Position numbers and translations under genes: made by a program
From: Nitrospinota bacterium
GTDB lineage: Bacteria > Nitrospinota > Nitrospinia > UBA9942
Length of the DNA stretch: 15,245 nt
Assembly: GCA_016234205.1 (NCBI GenBank)
Contig: JACRGN010000055.1
Location: 1 to 15,245 of the forward strand
Reading direction: 5' to 3'
Notes under the pieces: generated by a model
The model's input: only the letters and a program-made list of their open reading frames with translations
Told to the model about the DNA's origin: nothing
The model's database searches: none
Part shown: piece after piece, positions 12,545-15,245 of the stretch
How the letters are laid out: every line of letters begins with the position of its first letter
Numbering within the stretch: position 1 is the first letter of the stretch

Positions 12545-14059
12545 CTATACATCAAGAAACTTCTTAGATTCCAAAAACTTTATAGCATCTTCTTTATCAG
12601 ATATAATCCCTTCAGCCCTCTGCTCCTCTATTTCTTTAAGCAGCTCTCCAATTTCAGGACCCGATTTTAAATTGAGTCTTTCCATTATCTCATCACCTGA
12701 AATGAGGGGTGATTCTATCTGCTTTGTAAAGTCTTCAAAATAAAAATCTATCATCCTCTTAACCAATCCCTCTATATCCTCAGCCGTATCATCAAAGATG
12801 CCTGAGCCTCTTGTCGCATTAATATCCGCTATGCTTAATAGACATATAAGCACCCCATCCTCTTTAGTATCCCTGAAGAATCTAAATATTGCCCTCTTAG
12901 TTACCTTCTTCTCATTACTTAATAAAATGGGCCTCATGTGATTTCTGACTATAGCTGTCATCATCCTACAGATATTATTTCCAAGTCTCAATCTCTGACA
13001 CAATTTTTCAGCAATATCTGCGGAGAGTTTTTCATGATTTATAAAATGCACATTTCCATTCTTGTCCAACTCCTTTGTCAAAGGCTTCCCTATATCGTGC
13101 ATTATTGACGAAAGTTTTAATGCCTCTTTAGCTGATATTCCCTGTTCTAAGACATTTGAAAGCATTTCATATAACTGTATATATCTGTCAGGAAATTTCC
13201 TCTGAAGATTTTCAATTAACACCTCAAGTGTTTTAAGTGTATTTATGGAGTGCTCCCACAATAGATACTTATGGTGTCTTCCCTGCTCCATATTTTCCAT
13301 TGACTCAATCTCGGGGATAATCTCTTTAAGGAGACTCAAATCTTTTAGTCTCTGGATATATATATGCGACTTATCACCTGATAGGATATTAAATAATTCG
13401 TCCCTGATTCTTTCACCAGATGTTTTTTTTATCTTATACCCGTTTTCTTTTATCAGTATCTCCAGTTTGTCATCTATTAAAAAATCCAATTGAGATTCAA
13501 ATCTTATAGCCCTGAGCATCCTCAACGGGTCATCATCAATCACCCCTTTATCATATACTCTGATAACTTTATTATTAATATCACTAATTCCACCTGTAGG
13601 GTCTATGTAGTTCAAATCCCTACTATCAAACAACTTGTCTAAACTTATGGCGATTGAATTTATTGTAAAATCTCTTACCTTAAGATCATCTTCAACACCC
13701 TCACCCCTTATCCTTGAAAAATCCAGAATAATTTCTTCATATAATCTTGTATCTTGCATCTTGCATCTTGCATCTCTGATTACCACCCTTGATACAGACC
13801 TCTCCTCATCCAGAGGGAAATAGCTCCCTTTTACTGCATCCCCCACCCTTTTGCCAAAGAGGAGTGCATCTCCATCAATAGCAAAATCTATGTCGAGTCC
13901 ATTATCCTGAAACTGATTTTGAACCGACCCCTGAGCGATTATCATATCTCTGACAATACCGCCGACTAAATACACCTCTACATTAATTTCATCCGATATG
14001 GTTTTTACTGTCTTTATAAATGGGAGAGATTTAATATTGTCTATTAATTTGCTATTCAC
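12545..14059 (-). CDS. CCA tRNA nucleotidyltransferase / poly(A) polymerase family, with HD domain
   Basis: Class II nucleotidyltransferases of this type add or repair the CCA end of tRNA, or add poly(A). The 504-residue protein has the GG motif in LVGGIVRD (31-38), the catalytic DID at 56-58, and DLKVRDFTINSIA (125-137). The RNA/primer region DDDPLRMLRAIRF (175-187) follows. The C-terminal half has an HD phosphohydrolase domain: RHHKYLLWEHSINTL, MHDIGKP (His321, Asp322) and NHEKLSADIA. That layout fits CCA-adding or A-adding enzymes with phosphatase activity. Residues 95-106 are encoded by a 7-bp tandem repeat inserted in a strand-connecting loop between VSRVVIRD and LDFSRIRGE. The start is a GTG at 14059 with no good Shine-Dalgarno. 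The nearby tRNA-Arg gene already encodes CCA, so repair may be the main task. Confidence 0.9.
   Translation of the reverse strand: MNSKLIDNIKSLPFIKTVKTISDEINVEVYLVGGIVRDMIIAQGSVQNQFQDNGLDIDFAIDGDALLFGKRVGDAVKGSYFPLDEERSVSRVVIRDARCKMQDTRLYEEIILDFSRIRGEGVEDDLKVRDFTINSIAISLDKLFDSRDLNYIDPTGGISDINNKVIRVYDKGVIDDDPLRMLRAIRFESQLDFLIDDKLEILIKENGYKIKKTSGERIRDELFNILSGDKSHIYIQRLKDLSLLKEIIPEIESMENMEQGRHHKYLLWEHSINTLKTLEVLIENLQRKFPDRYIQLYEMLSNVLEQGISAKEALKLSSIMHDIGKPLTKELDKNGNVHFINHEKLSADIAEKLCQRLRLGNNICRMMTAIVRNHMRPILLSNEKKVTKRAIFRFFRDTKEDGVLICLLSIADINATRGSGIFDDTAEDIEGLVKRMIDFYFEDFTKQIESPLISGDEIMERLNLKSGPEIGELLKEIEEQRAEGIISDKEDAIKFLESKKFLDV
13744..13775. repeat. 7-bp tandem repeat inside the tRNA nucleotidyltransferase gene
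   Basis: Four copies of ATCTTGY plus ATCT run head to tail (13744-13775). On the coding strand the repeat reads as AAGATGC units and encodes residues 95-106 (RDARCKMQDTRL). Seven is not a multiple of three, so gain or loss of one unit would shift the frame. The same unit forms the inner right arm of the element at 2607-2721. Confidence 0.85.
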
Positions 14060-14093
14060 TTTAATGAATGGAGTTTATCCTGAATTATGCATT

Positions 14094-14227
14094 AACCACA
14101 GATGAACACAGGTAAACACTGATAAAACAAAAACTTATTATAATTCTTACTTCACTTAAAAAGTGAAATATATCTTTCTTTTAATTCATTGAATAATCTG
14201 TGTTAATCTGTGTTTACCTGTGGTTTC
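14094..14227. repeat. Intergenic hairpin element, CACAGATNAA family, with central stem
   Basis: The left arm is 14094-14125 (TTAACCACAGATGAACACAG) and the right arm 14195-14227 (AATCTGTGTTAATCTGTG, then TTTACCTGTGGTTTC), about 25 of 30 positions complementary. A separate perfect 7-bp stem, TTCACTT-AAA-AAGTGAA (14151-14167), sits in the loop. It lies between the methyltransferase stop and the tRNA nucleotidyltransferase start. Confidence 0.8.
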
Positions 14228-14242
14228 ACGCATTTTTTGGGT

Positions 14243-15058
14243 TTATTTCTTCCCGTTAGCTAACAGATATTCATGGGGAATGGTTAAGCTGCCGCCTGAA
14301 TGGATAAAATCCCTGGCAAAATATCTAACCTCATCCCTGACCTTGCCCCGCTCACTTTCAGGTAATGCATCAAACTGCTGTTTTAAAATATCCGATGCCT
14401 CCGCCATGTCCCAATATTCATCAAACGAATCAAATTGATAATTAAATGACTTCTGCTCTATTGTGAATTTTGAAAAACCTGCTTTACCCAGCAAACCTTC
14501 AAGTACGCCTGGCGCTCCAAGAGAGGTTATCTTCGCAAGTGGCGGGTGTTTTTCCTTTGGCAGATATTTCTTAAATACCTCGTATGACCAATACATAATC
14601 GGCATAGTCTCCGGAGTGCTCCATACGGCAATTGCAAATTGTCCATCCTCTTTGAGAACCCGATACATCTCCTTTAATCCCTGAAGGGGGTCATTGAACA
14701 ACATTACACCGAAACGGCATACTGCATGGTCAAACGATTTATCTTCAAATGTTAGCTTCTCTGCCGGCATACATTGAAAGGAGATATTCCTGAGAGACTC
14801 CTTAACTACCTTTTTCTGTGCAGCCCTGACCATCCCCTCAGCCGCATCAATACCTGTTATTTCTACACCTCCGTTCATCCTCTTTGCAAGTGTAATCGCA
14901 GGCTCTCCCGTTCCTGAAGCAATGTCTATAACCTTATCCCCATTTTGAACATCAAGTAAATACAATAGTGCCTCGCCAACAGGTTTAAGCTGCGGCAGCC
15001 ACATATCAAATTTCTCGGCAATCTTATCCCAATTAATCTGATTGGCTTCTTCACTCAT
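14243..15058 (-). CDS. Class I SAM-dependent methyltransferase (UbiE/type 11-like)
   Basis: The 271-residue protein has a Rossmann methyltransferase core. Motif I is VIDIASGTGEPAITLAKR (43-60), followed by an acidic residue in ITGIDAAEGM, the post-motif CMPAEKLTFEDKSFD, and CRFGVMLFNDPLQGLKEMYR. The overall pattern is of the UbiE/Methyltransf_11 group acting on small molecules or lipids; the substrate cannot be read. GGAG seven bases before the ATG at 15058 decides the start. The frame is open back to 15109 only because it crosses the 3' end of the tRNA gene (MGVRVSPGAP is that tRNA translated). The gene begins 22 bases after the tRNA and is probably on the same transcript. No quinone biosynthesis partner is nearby. 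Confidence 0.85.
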   Translation of the reverse strand: MSEEANQINWDKIAEKFDMWLPQLKPVGEALLYLLDVQNGDKVIDIASGTGEPAITLAKRMNGGVEITGIDAAEGMVRAAQKKVVKESLRNISFQCMPAEKLTFEDKSFDHAVCRFGVMLFNDPLQGLKEMYRVLKEDGQFAIAVWSTPETMPIMYWSYEVFKKYLPKEKHPPLAKITSLGAPGVLEGLLGKAGFSKFTIEQKSFNYQFDSFDEYWDMAEASDILKQQFDALPESERGKVRDEVRYFARDFIHSGGSLTIPHEYLLANGKK

Positions 15059-15079
15059 AGTCTTACTCCAAATTATTAA

Positions 15080-15156
15080 TGGCGCGCCCGGGGAGACTCG
15101 AACTCCCAACCTGCGGATTCGAAGTCCGACGCTCTATCCAATTGAGCTACGGGCGC
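15080..15156 (-). tRNA. tRNA-Arg (anticodon UCG)
   Basis: The gene folds as a full cloverleaf on the minus strand. The acceptor is GCGCCCG paired with CGGGCGC, and the D-stem is GCTC/GAGC with AATTGGATA in the loop. The anticodon loop is CTTCGAA, giving anticodon TCG. The T-arm is GGGAG-TTCGAGT-CTCCC. The discriminator is G and CCA is encoded (TGG at 15080-15082). The outermost anticodon-stem pair is a U-C mismatch; the other pairs are intact. No clear promoter was seen in 15157-15245, which shows nothing else recognisable. Confidence 0.95.
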
Positions 15157-15245
15157 AATCCGTTGTATAGTTTGAAGTTAAAGACTGTTTTTACAGCCAT
15201 AAATAATATTTTATACCTTACCATGCCTAAAATTTGGATAATTGA

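Noticed and set aside
13744..13775. The 7-bp repeat as a frameshift or pseudogene in the tRNA nucleotidyltransferase
   Set aside because: The frame is intact through the repeat and both the catalytic and HD motifs are present, so the gene is called functional.
248..14227. CRISPR array formed by the dispersed repeats
   Set aside because: Units are 7-10 bp, degenerate and dispersed, without regular spacers; no cas genes are present.
15059..15109. N-terminal extension of the methyltransferase (MGVRVSPGAP...)
   Set aside because: It is the 3' end of the tRNA-Arg gene read as protein, and GGAG before 15058 gives a proper start.

Overview
The window looks like a chromosomal segment of a Gram-negative, motile or chemotactic bacterium of moderate to low GC. 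The combination of a LeuA-like citramalate synthase beside aspartate kinase, a site-2 protease beside tryptophanyl-tRNA synthetase, and abundant intergenic palindromes suggests a deltaproteobacterial, Nitrospirota-like or related subsurface lineage. That placement is inference; no 16S rRNA or other marker settles it.

Layout. The left part (about 1-4000) is accessory or sensory. It holds the 3' end of a sensor-like gene on the + strand, a DUF5618-like small protein, a methyl-accepting chemotaxis protein (MCP), a small secreted helical protein directly upstream of the MCP, and a Uma2-family nuclease whose 3' end runs into a 50-bp remnant of a DUF5618-type gene. A ROK sugar kinase (4234-5193, +) follows, carrying a 45-bp palindrome translated in frame.

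The middle (5238-10745, all - strand) reads in transcription order M50 site-2 protease, trpS, lysC, a two-gene cassette, cimA. Three of these serve protein and amino-acid metabolism: trpS charges tRNA-Trp, lysC opens the aspartate-family pathway, and cimA makes citramalate on the threonine-independent route to isoleucine. The cassette between lysC and cimA (7615-6850) has its own promoter, a strong Shine-Dalgarno and overlapping genes. It encodes a winged-helix-like protein and a small TIR/nucleoside-deoxyribosyltransferase-like protein, and it is the best candidate here for an uncharacterised system.

The right part has a CBS-domain protein and a ZIP metal transporter on the + strand, each with a near-consensus promoter. 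They are followed on the - strand by a CCA-adding-type tRNA nucleotidyltransferase with an in-frame 7-bp tandem repeat, a class I methyltransferase, and tRNA-Arg(UCG).

Ten of the intergenic spaces hold hairpin elements of at least five sequence families built on one plan: arms of degenerate 7-10-bp units, a purine-rich left arm, a pyrimidine-rich right arm and an A/T-rich centre. Two are nested, one is a single arm, one is chimeric, and two other repeat types sit inside genes in frame. This repeat invasion is the most distinctive feature of the DNA.
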